From Novacetimonas pomaceti (GTDB taxonomy: Bacteria > Pseudomonadota > Alphaproteobacteria > Acetobacterales > Acetobacteraceae), in contig NZ_NOXG01000013.1 of NCBI RefSeq assembly GCF_003207955.1, positions 5,632-69,631 on the forward strand: DNA of 64,000 nt, in the 5' to 3' direction. A program made the position numbers and the translations under genes. Below the pieces are notes generated by a model that saw only the letters and a program-made list of their open reading frames with translations, ran no database searches and was not told where the DNA came from. Each line of letters starts with the position of its first letter. The stretch's first letter is position 1. Shown piece after piece: positions 18,137 to 25,966 of this stretch.

Positions 18137-19122
18137 ACAGGGTGCCCCTGATGTCCGTGCGGGACCTGAGCGTCGAGTTTGGTGCCCGTCGCCCCCTGTT
18201 CGGCCGTCCTGCCCCCAATGTTCACGCATTGAGCAAAGTGTCGTTCGATATCCATGCGGGCGAGATCGTGGGGATCGTGGGGGAGTCAGGATCGGGAAAG
18301 ACCACGATCGGGCGATGCATGGTGCGCCTGCAACGCTCGACCGGGGGAAGGGTCGAATTCGAAGGGCGTGATATCCATGGCCTGAGCGGGGCGGACCTGA
18401 ACTGGTACCGCAGGCAGGTGCAGATGATCTTTCAGGATCCCGCCGCCAGCCTGAACCCGCGCCTGCGGGTCGTGGATATTGTCGCCGAAGGGCTGGAAAT
18501 CCACCGGATCGGTAATCGCGACAGCCGGCGTAAAACCGTGGTCGAACTGCTGGCGGCGGTGGGGCTGGGCGAGGATGCCCTGACGCGGTTCGCCCATGAG
18601 TTTTCCGGCGGCCAGAGGCAGCGCATCGGCATCGCCCGCGCCATGGCGCTCAGGCCACGGCTGATTGTCGCGGATGAACCTGTTTCAGCGCTTGATGTCT
18701 CGGTTCAGGCAAAGGTTATCAACCTGTTACGCGAATTGCGCGCGCGGATGGAACTGGCGATGGCGTTCGTGTCGCATGACCTGCCGACCGTCATGTTCCT
18801 GTGCGACCGGCTTGTCATCATGTATCTTGGCCGGGTCATGGAAATCGCGCCGGTGCGGGAATTCCGCGAACAGCCCTGTCATCCCTATTCACGTTCCCTG
18901 ATGTCGCTGGTTCCCGGCCTGGGGCGAAGGTATTCTCCCGCCACGCGGCATCCGCCCACGATCACCCCCGTCACGCAATCCCATCACGAGGGATGCGCCT
19001 TTCGCAATCGCTGCCCATATGCGGTGGCGGACTGCGCGGTTGTCACCCCACCCTTGCGTCAGGTCACGCCGACACGTCAGGTCGCGTGCCTGCGGCCGGA
19101 GATATTTCATGATCCGTGTTGA
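18133..19122 (+). CDS. ABC transporter ATP-binding protein, DppF/OppF-like
   Basis: A 329-residue ATPase whose ATG overlaps the previous stop as ATGA, indicating coupled translation. Walker A is GESGSGKT, the Q-loop is FQDPAASLNP, the signature is FSGGQRQRIGIARAM, Walker B is LIVADEPVSALD, and the C-terminal oligopeptide domain is present (GCAFRNRCPYAVADC). It forms a heterodimer with the DppD-like protein. Its last 14 bases overlap the next gene. Confidence 0.9.
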   Translation: MNRVPLMSVRDLSVEFGARRPLFGRPAPNVHALSKVSFDIHAGEIVGIVGESGSGKTTIGRCMVRLQRSTGGRVEFEGRDIHGLSGADLNWYRRQVQMIFQDPAASLNPRLRVVDIVAEGLEIHRIGNRDSRRKTVVELLAAVGLGEDALTRFAHEFSGGQRQRIGIARAMALRPRLIVADEPVSALDVSVQAKVINLLRELRARMELAMAFVSHDLPTVMFLCDRLVIMYLGRVMEIAPVREFREQPCHPYSRSLMSLVPGLGRRYSPATRHPPTITPVTQSHHEGCAFRNRCPYAVADCAVVTPPLRQVTPTRQVACLRPEIFHDPC

Positions 19123-19831
19123 AATCTGTGTCGAAACCCCGCAGGGCATAGCCGCCGCCAACGCCGCCGGGGCGGACAGGATCGAACTGTGCGCCTCCCT
19201 CGACGTCGGGGGACTGACGCCCAGCCCTGGGCTGATGCGATGCGCCGCGCGGGGAGGGGGCCCGGCAATGGCCATGATCCGTCCCCGTGGGGGAACGTTC
19301 ATGTTCGATCATGATGAAGCCGCCGTGATGGTCGATGATATCCGCGCGGCACGCGAAGCCGGCCTGTCGGGGGTGGTGCTGGGGGCGATGCGGCCCGACG
19401 GGGGGCTTGACCGCGACCTGCTGTTGCGTCTGTCCGATCATTGCGCGGGGATGGAACGCACCCTGCACCGGGTTTTCGATCTGGTGAAAGATCCCCTTGC
19501 GGAACTGGAATTTGCGATCGCGGCGGGTTTTACGCGCATCCTGACCTCCGGACAGCAACCCGGCGCGCCGGAGGGGGAGAAATGCCTTGCCCGCCTCCGC
19601 CGGCAGGCCGGGGGGCGCATCGTCATCATGGCCGGCAGCGGGATCAACGCGGGCAATGTCCGCCAGCTTGTCAGCCGAACGGGGGTAAGGGAAGTGCATG
19701 CGTCATGCAGGAAACCCCGGTCGCGCTCAGGCAATGATGCTTTCGGTTTTGGGGCGATGCCCGCCGAAACGGACATCGATGCCATTCGCGCCCTGCTGGC
19801 GGCGGCGCGGAACGCAGCGCATGGGGGCTGA
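19109..19831 (+). CDS. cutC: CutC-family TIM-barrel protein
   Basis: A 240-residue protein that matches CutC over its whole length: IRVEICVETPQGIAAANAAG, ADRIELCASL, GGLTPSPGL, RPRGGTFMF, LTSGQQPGA, IMAGSGIN and VREVHASCRK. The name refers to copper homeostasis, but that role is poorly supported outside a few species; the fold and active-site-like residues suggest a carbohydrate-related enzyme. ATG at 19109 overlaps the DppF-like stop. Its place at the end of a peptide/glycan transporter operon beside an M81 peptidase argues for a role in catabolism. It ends 3 bases from a facing EamA gene. Confidence 0.85.
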   Translation: MIRVEICVETPQGIAAANAAGADRIELCASLDVGGLTPSPGLMRCAARGGGPAMAMIRPRGGTFMFDHDEAAVMVDDIRAAREAGLSGVVLGAMRPDGGLDRDLLLRLSDHCAGMERTLHRVFDLVKDPLAELEFAIAAGFTRILTSGQQPGAPEGEKCLARLRRQAGGRIVIMAGSGINAGNVRQLVSRTGVREVHASCRKPRSRSGNDAFGFGAMPAETDIDAIRALLAAARNAAHGG

Positions 19832-19834
19832 AGA

Positions 19835-20773
19835 CTATGGCGAAGACGTGCCCTGCATGCGGTATCTGGCCGCGTGGCGTTCCCTCAGGGCCAGTTCCTC
19901 GTATTTGATACGCTGACGCATCCAGTTCAGCATGCCGGAAAAGGTCACGACCGTGATGCCCACGAAGGTCCAGCCATCAAGGGACTGGTGGAACAGGAAA
20001 TAGCTGAAGGCCACGGCCCACAGCATCTGGCTGTACTGTGGAAGCGCGACGCGGTTGGCGGGCGCGCGCGCGGTCGCCATCATCATCAGAAGCTGCCCCA
20101 GCGCCGCCAGGAACCCGTAACCGAACAGAAAGAACCATGTTTTCAGCCCGTGGGGCCAGTGGGCATGGCCCAGCATCAGCAGCCCGTCGCCCACCAGGGG
20201 GCCGAAAAGGCTGGACCCGAACAGGGAAAGGCGCGGGGTGTTCGTTCCCGCCAGCCGGTAGGCGATCACCCCCACCGCGTTCGCCACCGCCGCGACCAGG
20301 GCGCACAGATGTCCAAGGTGAAGCGCGCGCATGCCCGGGCGCAGGACAATCAGGACCCCGATGAAACCCAGGATGACCGACGCCCATGCCCATGACGAAA
20401 CCTTCTCCTTCAACAGGCTGACCGACAGGATGGTTACAAAAAGCGGCATGAGGAACATCAGCGACAGGGCTTCGGGCATGGGCAGGAGCATGAAGGCCTC
20501 CACGCTGGCGGCCGTCGCGACGAACGTGGCGATTGCCCGCACCAGCCACATGGCCGGACGCTGGGGGGAGAATATGTCCAGATAGGACTCATTCTTCTTG
20601 CGAATGAAGGGAATGATCAGGAAACCGAAGACGCCACCGGAAAATGCGACCTCAAAGGGATCAAGCTGGCCGGCCAGCAGCTTTGAATAGGCATCGCTGA
20701 CTGAAAATGACGAATATGCCGCGAAAGCCAGCATCATACCCGAAGAGAGGAAGGCCATTTTCATCTGCTTCAC
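19835..20773 (-). CDS. EamA/DMT-family transporter
   Basis: A protein of about 312 residues with ten hydrophobic segments arranged as two EamA repeats (LIVALMLPMPEALSLMFLMPLF-like first repeat; second repeat from about residue 150). The drug/metabolite transporter superfamily exports or imports amino acids, nucleosides or other small metabolites. The start is either GTG at 20773, or ATG at 20764 which begins at the first helix; the choice does not alter the fold. It faces cutC and is not obviously linked to its neighbours. Substrate unknown. Confidence 0.8.
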   Translation of the reverse strand: MKQMKMAFLSSGMMLAFAAYSSFSVSDAYSKLLAGQLDPFEVAFSGGVFGFLIIPFIRKKNESYLDIFSPQRPAMWLVRAIATFVATAASVEAFMLLPMPEALSLMFLMPLFVTILSVSLLKEKVSSWAWASVILGFIGVLIVLRPGMRALHLGHLCALVAAVANAVGVIAYRLAGTNTPRLSLFGSSLFGPLVGDGLLMLGHAHWPHGLKTWFFLFGYGFLAALGQLLMMMATARAPANRVALPQYSQMLWAVAFSYFLFHQSLDGWTFVGITVVTFSGMLNWMRQRIKYEELALRERHAARYRMQGTSSP

Positions 20774-20948
20774 CCACGTAATATTCCCAGACGGGAATTA
20801 CGGGGAAGCATACTCCAGAACCAGTGCTGTCATGCAATCCCTGCCATGCAGGAAGGGGCCTCACGTCATCCGCCGTTTTCGGATTTCCGGGGGAAACATT
20901 CCCCAAACAACATATTGATAAAAAAGAATAAAACATCCAATCCATCGC

Positions 20949-21007
20949 CGGTTTCCAAAAAGGCGGCGCGTCTTGGGGCTTTTTTCAAAAAGCTTCAGTG
21001 GAAACCG
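20949..21007. repeat. Two-hairpin palindromic element, divergent copy
   Basis: Outer arms CGGTTTCCA (20949-20957) and TGGAAACCG (20999-21007) are exact complements. They enclose an AAAAAGGCGGCG remnant and an inner hairpin around GGCTTTTTTCAAAAAGCTTC. It shares layout and core sequence with the copy at 61966-62045. It lies in the 374-base gap between the EamA gene and the small membrane protein gene, where I see no other gene. Confidence 0.6.
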
Positions 21008-21090
21008 CATCATGATCGCGGGAGATTTCGTGCGCGATTTCTGAAATGCTCTTCAAGACAATCAGGATATATGGATGCTGATAATAATAA

Positions 21091-21120
21091 CCCCTGCCAT
21101 CCGCGAAAGGATGGCAGGGG
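21091..21120 (-). terminator. Rho-independent terminator
   Basis: CCCCTGCCATCC (21091-21102) and GGATGGCAGGGG (21109-21120) form a perfect 12-bp stem with a 6-base loop. Read on the minus strand it is followed by TTATTATTAT, so it ends the small membrane protein gene that stops 27 bases away. Confidence 0.8.
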
Positions 21121-21147
21121 CATGACAGGCCATATCCTGACGACAGG

Positions 21148-21399
21148 TCAGTCCGCGGACTTGCGACCGAAAATGTAACTCGCCACCGAGGCCGCCGCCA
21201 GTATCAGCAGCCCGTAAACCTTGCACGACGTCGGGATCTTGTTTTCATGAAGCGTGACTTCGCCCTTCAGTCCGGCAAGGTGTTCCGAAATCTGCTTGTG
21301 CAGGTCGGCCTTATGCTGATGGAGGGATTTTTCCAGGTGCTTCGTGATGTCCTGAAGGTCTTCCGGGCTCAGTTTCCGTAGGTTTTCAGCAGCGCTCAT
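21148..21399 (-). CDS. Small hypothetical protein with one C-terminal membrane helix
   Basis: An 83-residue protein: charged, helical N-terminal half (residues 1-55, coiled-coil-like LQDITKHLEKSLHQHKADL) and one transmembrane helix (VYGLLILAAASVASYIFG) followed by a short RKSAD tail. The layout resembles ElaB/YqjD/DUF883-type tail-anchored proteins, though no family signature is certain. A strong terminator follows directly. Monocistronic. Confidence 0.65.
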   Translation of the reverse strand: MSAAENLRKLSPEDLQDITKHLEKSLHQHKADLHKQISEHLAGLKGEVTLHENKIPTSCKVYGLLILAAASVASYIFGRKSAD

Positions 21400-21656
21400 G
21401 GTCCAGTTGATCCTGTTCTTGCTCGTTCGGTTCGCCCGTGGATTTATCGGGCGTCATTTCCGATATTGGTCCTCCCTGACAGGATTTCAAGAAGCCCGCA
21501 CCCGGTCATGGCCTGTCGATGCGACCGGATTTTTCCCCCGGTCCGGACGCGACCGGGTGGCCCGCATGGGGAAAAGGCGCGATACGGTCTGGATAACAGG
21601 GGACGAACCCGCTAGAAACGGCGGGGTCAGGATCCGCAGACAGACGAGGCGATGCA

Positions 21657-21887
21657 GTGTTACAGAAACTCCAGCAGATCAACGACGATCGTTCACTGAT
21701 GGTGAATGTCGGGGTGTGCTTCTGCGTGATTGTCATGATGGGGTTGGGAAACCTGTTCTGCCGTTTCGTGCTGCATACCGACATGACCTATCTGATGCCA
21801 TGGCTGCTGGCTGGCGTGGTCGCGTATTTCTTTGTCCCGTGCCTTGTCCTGTGGATCGCGACAGGCAGGCCGCCCGGGAAATCATGA
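21657..21887 (+). CDS. Small hypothetical membrane protein
   Basis: A 76-residue protein with a GTG start (GAGG about 10 bases upstream), a polar N-terminus (LQKLQQINDDRSL) and two transmembrane segments (VGVCFCVIVMMGLGNLF; YLMPWLLAGVVAYFFVPCLVLWI). The hairpin topology is plausible for a real small membrane protein, and a longer frame across the same bases has no such structure. No family recognised. Confidence 0.5.
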   Translation: MLQKLQQINDDRSLMVNVGVCFCVIVMMGLGNLFCRFVLHTDMTYLMPWLLAGVVAYFFVPCLVLWIATGRPPGKS

Positions 21888-21923
21888 AGGCACCTGATTT
21901 CCCGGTAACAGCCTGATGCCACG

Positions 21924-22715
21924 CTACATGGAGATTTTCTCGTCATCTTCCTGATCGGATGGTGGGGGGAGGGGACGCGACGTGTCGACATGCGCGGGCT
22001 TGCCGGCGGGCGGGACGGAAACGGAACCGATGCCGTCAATCTGCTTGCTCAGCGATGCCGGCGCCCGCGTCAGCTTGACCGAACCCGCCCCGTCGATCGA
22101 AACGCTGGCATGGCCTGTCGGGCCTGCCTTGACCGATCCCGCGCCATCGATGGAGGCATCCAGATCCGTCATCTCCATGGCCGTAAGGTCAATGGAACCC
22201 GCGCCATCCAGTGACAGCTTGACATTGTCGGCCCGTCCGTTCCCCTTGACGCTGGCGGCGCCATTGACCTCCAGCGTAAGGGTGGGCTGATGGTAATCGC
22301 GTAAATAAAGCGATCCAAAACCATTGAATTTCAGGGTATCGAGTTCCGGCGCCGTGACGGTAACGGTCAGTTTCCTGTTGTGCCAGCCGAAATTGATATT
22401 ATGGGCCAGACTGTTGTTGATGCCCAGGCTGTCCCCATCCAGCGTGACGGCACGCACCATGCGTTCCGATCCCGCGACGGTGATGCTGCTGAGCGGTCCC
22501 TGCTGATAGACCACGCGCGCCGGCAGGTCGATCTCCAGCACATGCCCGCCCTGCCACGGCAGGACGCGGGTCGCGGCGGGCGGGGTGGTATCGTCGTCCG
22601 CCGCGTCAAACGTCAGGAACGGGAAACCCGTCGGCGCGCGGGACGATGCGACACCGAAACATGCAAGTGAAAGGGCGGCCCCGCCCACTGCGATCATTGT
22701 AATACCGCGGATCAT
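21924..22715 (-). CDS. Exported GIN-domain (DUF2807-like) protein
   Basis: A 263-residue protein with an N-terminal hydrophobic export segment (MIAVGGAALSLACFGVASS) and a repetitive beta-rich body with the GIN/auto-transporter adhesin head-like pattern (KLSLDGAGSIDLTA; DASIDGAGSVKAGP; VSIDGAGSVKLTR), where a short DGAGS motif recurs every 15-20 residues in a beta-solenoid-like fashion. It ends in a Pro- and Asp-rich tail. Last gene of a three-gene minus operon after the PadR regulator and DUF1700 protein. In other bacteria these three families often travel together, with roles in envelope sensing suggested but unproven. Confidence 0.75.
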   Translation of the reverse strand: MIRGITMIAVGGAALSLACFGVASSRAPTGFPFLTFDAADDDTTPPAATRVLPWQGGHVLEIDLPARVVYQQGPLSSITVAGSERMVRAVTLDGDSLGINNSLAHNINFGWHNRKLTVTVTAPELDTLKFNGFGSLYLRDYHQPTLTLEVNGAASVKGNGRADNVKLSLDGAGSIDLTAMEMTDLDASIDGAGSVKAGPTGHASVSIDGAGSVKLTRAPASLSKQIDGIGSVSVPPAGKPAHVDTSRPLPPPSDQEDDEKISM

Positions 22716-22727
22716 GACTGTAATTCC

Positions 22728-23303
22728 TTACGATCTGGCAGGAAGGGAGGGGGCTATCAGTCGGTAGTGCGCGCGACCGTAGCGGACGAGGAGATTGACC
22801 ACCCCAATGGTGAAGAGAACACACATCGCCATGAGCGACGCGCCGCCACTTGCCGTCCCCAGGCTGACCAGCATGCTCTGGAGCCAGTCGCCGCCAAAGG
22901 GGGCGATGTTGATGATTGCCAGCGGCAGGAGAAGGCTGCCAACCAGGCAGCAGGCAATCCCGACAAGGAAGAATGCCAGGTCCAGCGCGGCCAGCGCCAG
23001 CAGGACCGGCAGCACGATCAGAAGGTCGAGGGCGGCCAGGCCGAATACCCCCACGATAGCGCCCAGCGCGTTCGTCAGGCTTCGCTCGTCCTCCCATCGG
23101 CGCAGCCCCGTTTCGGCCCGCAATTCACGGGCCAGTCGCACCGGGTCGCCCAGGCCGGCGGCAATGTCGCTGTCGGAGCGGCCCTGTGCCTGTCCTTCGT
23201 CAAAATGTGCTTCGTACTCAGAAAGAATATCATCAGCCACATGGCGCGGCAGGCCCTTCAGGCCGGCGCGCAACTGGTCAAGGAACATCTGTCTGCTGTT
23301 CAT
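22728..23303 (-). CDS. DUF1700 (HAAS domain) membrane protein
   Basis: A 191-residue protein. Residues 1-65 hold the HAAS/DUF1700 helical domain (FLDQLRAGLKGLPRHVADDILSEYEAHFDEG; SDIAAGLGDPVRLARELR). Four hydrophobic segments follow (ALGAIVGVFGLAALDLLIVLP; LAFFLVGIACCLVGSLLLPLA; SLMAMCVLFTIGVVNLLV). The start overlaps the PadR stop as ATGA (23300-23303). DUF1700 proteins are nearly always paired with a PadR regulator and are thought to signal from the membrane to it. Confidence 0.85.
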   Translation of the reverse strand: MNSRQMFLDQLRAGLKGLPRHVADDILSEYEAHFDEGQAQGRSDSDIAAGLGDPVRLARELRAETGLRRWEDERSLTNALGAIVGVFGLAALDLLIVLPVLLALAALDLAFFLVGIACCLVGSLLLPLAIINIAPFGGDWLQSMLVSLGTASGGASLMAMCVLFTIGVVNLLVRYGRAHYRLIAPSLPARS

Positions 23304-23725
23304 GGCCGTATGTTCCCGGTGTTTTTCTGCACGGTGAGCGAGGTGGCCCCACTCGTGTCTGCGGGTGAAGAAGAAGAAGACGGTTCAGTGGTCGTGCCGG
23401 ATGCGGTTGGCGCGTCAAGGATGGCGGACACCGCGCGGGTAAAGGTGGTCCATGCCGTGCGCTGCGCGCGCAGGCTGTCATGCCCCTTTTCCGTCAGGGC
23501 ATAGTATTTTCGCGGCGGGCCGGACGATGATTCCACAAAATACGTGGAAACAAGTCCATCTTTCTGCATCCGCCGCATAAGGGGATAGATGGTGCCTTCG
23601 CCCATCTCTATCGCCTCGGACAGTCGGCTTGCGATGTCGTAGCCGTAGGAATCGGCCTGCGACAGCAGGGCCAGCACGCACAGCTCCAGCACGCCTTTCT
23701 TGAATTGGACAAGGTTTGGTTCCAC
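23300..23725 (-). CDS. PadR-family transcriptional regulator
   Basis: A 141-residue protein with a PadR winged helix (LELCVLALLSQADSYGYDIASRL; EGTIYPLMRRMQKDGLVSTYF; RKYYALTEKGHDSL, residues 8-85) and a variable acidic Ser-rich tail. PadR repressors bind as dimers and usually control their own operon. A perfect 11-bp dyad lies about 75 bases upstream. First gene of the PadR / DUF1700 / GIN operon. Confidence 0.88.
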   Translation of the reverse strand: MEPNLVQFKKGVLELCVLALLSQADSYGYDIASRLSEAIEMGEGTIYPLMRRMQKDGLVSTYFVESSSGPPRKYYALTEKGHDSLRAQRTAWTTFTRAVSAILDAPTASGTTTEPSSSSSPADTSGATSLTVQKNTGNIRP

Positions 23726-23798
23726 GGCCTTTCCAGTTTTCAGACCGTTCGCACACCCTTTTCAGGGGTATCCGATTCCGGTTCATAAGCATCCATAG

Positions 23799-23844
23799 AC
23801 AGCTACCTTATAACCATAGGAACAATGCATTGCAAGGTAGCTGT
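23799..23844. promoter_or_regulatory. Inverted repeat, likely PadR operator
   Basis: ACAGCTACCTT (23799-23809) and AAGGTAGCTGT (23834-23844) are exact complements. Between them lies the self-complementary CAATGCATTG (23823-23832). The nested dyads sit in the 303-base gap before the PadR gene; the rest of the gap up to the lipoprotein gene shows no further gene. Confidence 0.6.
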
Positions 23845-24028
23845 TTTAAACTTTATGCCTTCAGATCAACTCGTTGAAATAAAATGGTATTTTTGCGGAA
23901 TTCATGTTCGACCCCGATTCCATTCCCTGATGGGGCTGCTCCGTGATTGATCCTTCAGGGCACCGCGCCATGACATGGGATGCATGCGGGGCTTTCCCAT
24001 GGGGCGGGCAGATGCTTAATCTGCGGTG

Positions 24029-25966
24029 ATGAAACCGGTTCCCAAAGGTTGTTCCTCCATTCGCCGCCTGCGCAGGGCAGGAATGAGCGTCCCTATGCTG
24101 ATGCTGGCCGGCCTGGCGGCATGCGCCGGGCCTGTCAGCGTGCGGCAGGTCTCTCTCGTGCAAAGCTATCGCGACACGTCGCGCAGCGCGCTGCTGGGCC
24201 ATGGGCTGAGCAACGATACGCGGATCGTCCTGCGTCGGCATGGCCTGACGACGGACCACCCCGATCGCGCCATTGCCGCCCTGCGTGCGCAGGCGCGGGC
24301 GGATGATGAACTGGCCGACATATTGTTCGCGCTGTCGGAACTCAGCTACCGGCAGGGGCTGCGTCACCACAGGGCGGAAGATTTCCTTGCCGCCGCGATT
24401 TACGCCTATGCCTTTCTCCAGCCGGGGCAGGGGGATGGGCCCAGCGCGTATGATCCACGCTTCCGGCAGGCCGCCGACCTCTACAACCTCGGGCTGACGG
24501 CGGCTTTTCCCGCGCCTGTCGCCATTGCCACGCAAAGCCGCGCCCTGCCGTTCGGGGATATCGCGCTGACCGCCGATCCGACGCAGCTGCGCTGGCATGG
24601 CCGCGTGCTGGAGGGGTTCCGTCCCACGGCCACGCTGGCCGTCCATGGCATCGGCAATGTCTATCGCACCCCCGGACTTGGCGAGGCCCTGACGGCGCGC
24701 GGGCGTCCCGAAGGCGGCGCGCCCGATGCGAAAGAAGGCAGCCACCTGTTCGATGTTTCCAGCCGCATGCGCGTTCCCGCCAGCATGCTGCTGGAAATGG
24801 ACGACCCGCGCGGGCAGGTGCTGACCGGTCATCTGCAGGGACGGCTGCTGCTGCGTGTCATGGATGACAGCACCGTGGATGGCGTCCTTGCCCCCGCCGC
24901 GTATGACCAGACCGCCGCGCGTGCCCTGAGCCTGCGGGAGACGGCGTTATGGACCAAGGAATATCGCGGTTTTTTCGACGGCACCACCTATGACGGGACG
25001 CAGCCGCGGCTGGTGGCCATGACGCCGCACCGGCCGGGGAACATGCCGGTGGTGTTCATCCACGGCACGGCGTCCAGCCCGTACCGCTGGGCCGGCATGG
25101 TCAATGACCTGCTGGAAAACCCGAAAATCCGCGATCACTTCGATTTCTGGTTCTTTTCCTATGCCACCAGCAATCCCATCCCGTATTCGGCATGGCAACT
25201 GCGCCGGGCGATTACACAGGCGGTCGACAGCTTGGGCGGGGTCAGGGCGGATCCGGCGCTGGGACACATCACGCTGGTGGGACATAGCCAGGGCGGCCTG
25301 CTGGCGCGCATGCTGGTCATCAATCCCGGCGACAGGCTGTGGGATGGCACGGCGGGGCGCCCCCTTTCAACCTTCCGGCTGGACGGGCGCACCCGGCAGC
25401 TGATTGAGGAAACGATGTTCCCCAAACCCATGCCGGAAATCCAGCGCGTGGTCTTTATCGCGACGCCCCAGCACGGCAGCTATCTTGCCGGAATGTCGCT
25501 GGCGCAGATGGTCGGGGGAATGGCGAGCCTGCCCCTGCGGGTCAGCGAAACGGCGCGTGAAATCGTAACCGGCGCCGGGGACAGCACGCATCCCGACAAC
25601 CGGGTGCCGCGACTGGGCAGTGTATATGCCATGTCCCCGCGCAGCCCGTTCATGCGCACGCTGCCCACCATTCCCATCGTGCCGGGCGTGCATACCCATT
25701 CCATCATCCCGGTCTGTGGCACGGGAAATCCGCTGTCGCGCGCCGATGACGGGGTGGTCTCCTATGCCAGCGCCCACATTCCGGGGGTGGATTCCGAACT
25801 TGTGGTCCGTCATTCGGAACATTCCACGCAATCCAATCCCTTCACGATCGCGGAGGTGCAGCGCATCCTCCTGCTCCAGCTGGCGCAAAACCCGATGGAT
25901 ACCGGCCCGGCCCGGCCTGCCGTCGCCCGGCCTGCTCCGGCACGACCTGTCATGGCCACGCGATGA
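24029..25966 (+). CDS. Lipoprotein alpha/beta-hydrolase (lipase/esterase-like)
   Basis: A protein of about 645 residues with a basic N-terminus, a lipobox (LAGLAAC, cysteine near residue 37) and a C-terminal alpha/beta-hydrolase domain: oxyanion region VVFIHGTASSPYRWAGM and nucleophile elbow GHSQGGL (Ser about 420). A Pro/Ala/Arg repeat tail (ARPAVARPAPARPVMATR) ends the protein. The N-terminal 300 residues are helical and not assigned. ATG at 24029 directly follows a GTG; ATG at 24083 has a better ribosome site (AGGGCAGGA) but loses the basic signal-peptide start. Overlaps the next gene as ATGA, so the pair is translationally coupled. Probably acts on lipid or ester bonds in the envelope. 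Confidence 0.8.
   Translation: MKPVPKGCSSIRRLRRAGMSVPMLMLAGLAACAGPVSVRQVSLVQSYRDTSRSALLGHGLSNDTRIVLRRHGLTTDHPDRAIAALRAQARADDELADILFALSELSYRQGLRHHRAEDFLAAAIYAYAFLQPGQGDGPSAYDPRFRQAADLYNLGLTAAFPAPVAIATQSRALPFGDIALTADPTQLRWHGRVLEGFRPTATLAVHGIGNVYRTPGLGEALTARGRPEGGAPDAKEGSHLFDVSSRMRVPASMLLEMDDPRGQVLTGHLQGRLLLRVMDDSTVDGVLAPAAYDQTAARALSLRETALWTKEYRGFFDGTTYDGTQPRLVAMTPHRPGNMPVVFIHGTASSPYRWAGMVNDLLENPKIRDHFDFWFFSYATSNPIPYSAWQLRRAITQAVDSLGGVRADPALGHITLVGHSQGGLLARMLVINPGDRLWDGTAGRPLSTFRLDGRTRQLIEETMFPKPMPEIQRVVFIATPQHGSYLAGMSLAQMVGGMASLPLRVSETAREIVTGAGDSTHPDNRVPRLGSVYAMSPRSPFMRTLPTIPIVPGVHTHSIIPVCGTGNPLSRADDGVVSYASAHIPGVDSELVVRHSEHSTQSNPFTIAEVQRILLLQLAQNPMDTGPARPAVARPAPARPVMATR

Noticed and set aside
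21398..21916. 172-residue plus-strand frame overlapping the small membrane protein
   Set aside because: It has only one short hydrophobic stretch and an arginine-rich random body. The 76-residue frame at 21657 has two clean membrane helices and a ribosome site.
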